Shown here: positions 63,742 through 64,000 of the stretch, piece by piece
How positions within the stretch are numbered: position 1 is the first letter of the stretch
How the letters are laid out: each line of letters begins with the position of its first letter
Origin: Abiotrophia defectiva ATCC 49176
GTDB taxonomy: Bacteria > Bacillota > Bacilli > Lactobacillales > Aerococcaceae
NCBI RefSeq assembly: GCF_037041345.1
Contig: NZ_CP146287.1
Span: 437,501 to 501,500 of the forward strand
DNA length: 64,000 nucleotides
Direction: 5' to 3'
Notes under the pieces: generated by a model
What the model saw: the letters and a program-made list of their open reading frames with translations, nothing else
Told to the model about the DNA's origin: nothing
The model's database searches: none
Translations under genes and position numbers: made by a program

Positions 63742-63790
63742 TTGACCGCTTGATGGCCGACGGATTCGGCATCGCCTAGCGGTCAATTTT
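63742..63790 (+). promoter_or_regulatory. Leader hairpin of the helicase gene
   Basis: Nine-bp stem TTGACCGCT (63742) / AGCGGTCAA (63778), extended by GATG/CATC and CCGA/TCGG inside, then TTTT. It looks like an attenuator or cold-responsive leader element. Confidence 0.5.
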
Positions 63791-63859
63791 GATGTCTTGA
63801 TGACAAGATGCCACTGGAATCAACCCCAAAATTTTAGATAGAAAAGAGACGATATACCT

Positions 63860-64000
63860 TTGAAATTTACAGAACTTAACCTGATTCAGCCCTTGCTCGA
63901 CTCACTAGCCGATATGGGCTTTGAAGAGCCAACCCCGATCCAACAACAAGCAGTGCCTGTGGCCTTAGAAGGCCAAGACTTGATTGGTCAAGCCCAAACA
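63860..64000 (+). CDS. DEAD-box RNA helicase CshA-like, N-terminus only
   Basis: The first 47 codons of a DEAD-box helicase, cut off by the window end. The Q motif ([13 protein letters not shown]) and the start of motif I (LIGQAQT) are present. The start is TTG; the ribosome-binding site AAAGAGA is weak. No upstream in-frame ATG fits better. The long structured leader suggests post-transcriptional control. Confidence 0.88.
   Translation, partial: MKFTELNLIQPLLDSLADMGFEEPTPIQQQAVPVALEGQDLIGQAQT

Overview
The window reads as one contiguous chromosomal stretch of a monoderm Firmicute of the order Lactobacillales. Supporting signs are low-GC-Gram-positive ribosome-binding sites, a dlt operon, an LPXTG sortase substrate, a T-box leader and streptococcal/enterococcal-type gene families. 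The base composition (near 50% GC by eye), the fucose operon, the NadR/PnuC salvage genes and the giant CshA-like adhesin would suit an Aerococcaceae-type oral coccus such as Abiotrophia. That species guess is inference and has not been tested.

Layout. 1-1.8 kb: 3' end of a 23S rRNA gene, a 5S rRNA gene and a terminator. 1.9-5.3 kb: a secreted Gln/Gly-rich PepSY-like protein and an OmpR/HAMP-kinase two-component system. 5.5-16.5 kb: an L-fucose catabolic locus with a divergent DeoR repressor, aldolase, isomerase, an RbsABC-type ABC importer, kinase, mutarotase and lactaldehyde reductase. An orphan pair of PTS IIB and IIA proteins is embedded in it. 16.6-18.5 kb: a methionine-type T-box leader, a MetQ-like binding protein and an MTA/SAH nucleosidase. 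18.8-26.3 kb: a 2476-residue LPXTG adhesin with eleven CshA-type repeats. 26.3-30.9 kb: a structured RNA candidate, a phosphatase/patatin pair and a nadR-pnuC-nrtR NAD salvage operon. 31-32.7 kb: three tandem paralogues of an unknown membrane protein, the middle one carrying a nonsense codon. 32.7-35.4 kb: ABC-2 transporter genes with LytTR and DUF3021 genes. 36.9-41.1 kb: dltABCD with a 47-codon dltX at the distal end. 41-49 kb: PepO-like peptidase, nucleoid-associated protein, ATP-grasp/esterase pair, glyoxalase-family protein, DUF3290/DUF421 pair and a pseudouridine synthase. 49.3-55.6 kb: a flavin-based extracellular electron transfer cluster (NDH-2, DmkB, FMN-binding secreted protein, ApbE/FmnB, DmkA). 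55.7-64 kb: MerR/TipAS regulator, WYL and GyrI-like regulators, a secreted unknown, murF, a bacteriocin-type membrane protein with its ATPase, and the start of a DEAD-box helicase.

How the parts fit. Fucose is imported by the ABC system, mutarotated, isomerised, phosphorylated and cleaved, and the lactaldehyde is reduced to propanediol. The electron-transfer cluster would make demethylmenaquinone, reduce it with NADH and pass electrons to a flavinylated secreted protein. The two-component system may also act on the dlt operon, because both promoters carry 11-bp-spaced TTCAT repeats.

The most unusual points are these. Six secreted proteins, four of them from families that are normally lipoproteins in Gram-positives, all have type I signal peptides without a lipobox cysteine. 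The electron-transfer cluster has no eetA/eetB. Orphan PTS IIA/IIB genes sit in an ABC fucose operon. dltX lies at the wrong end of dlt.
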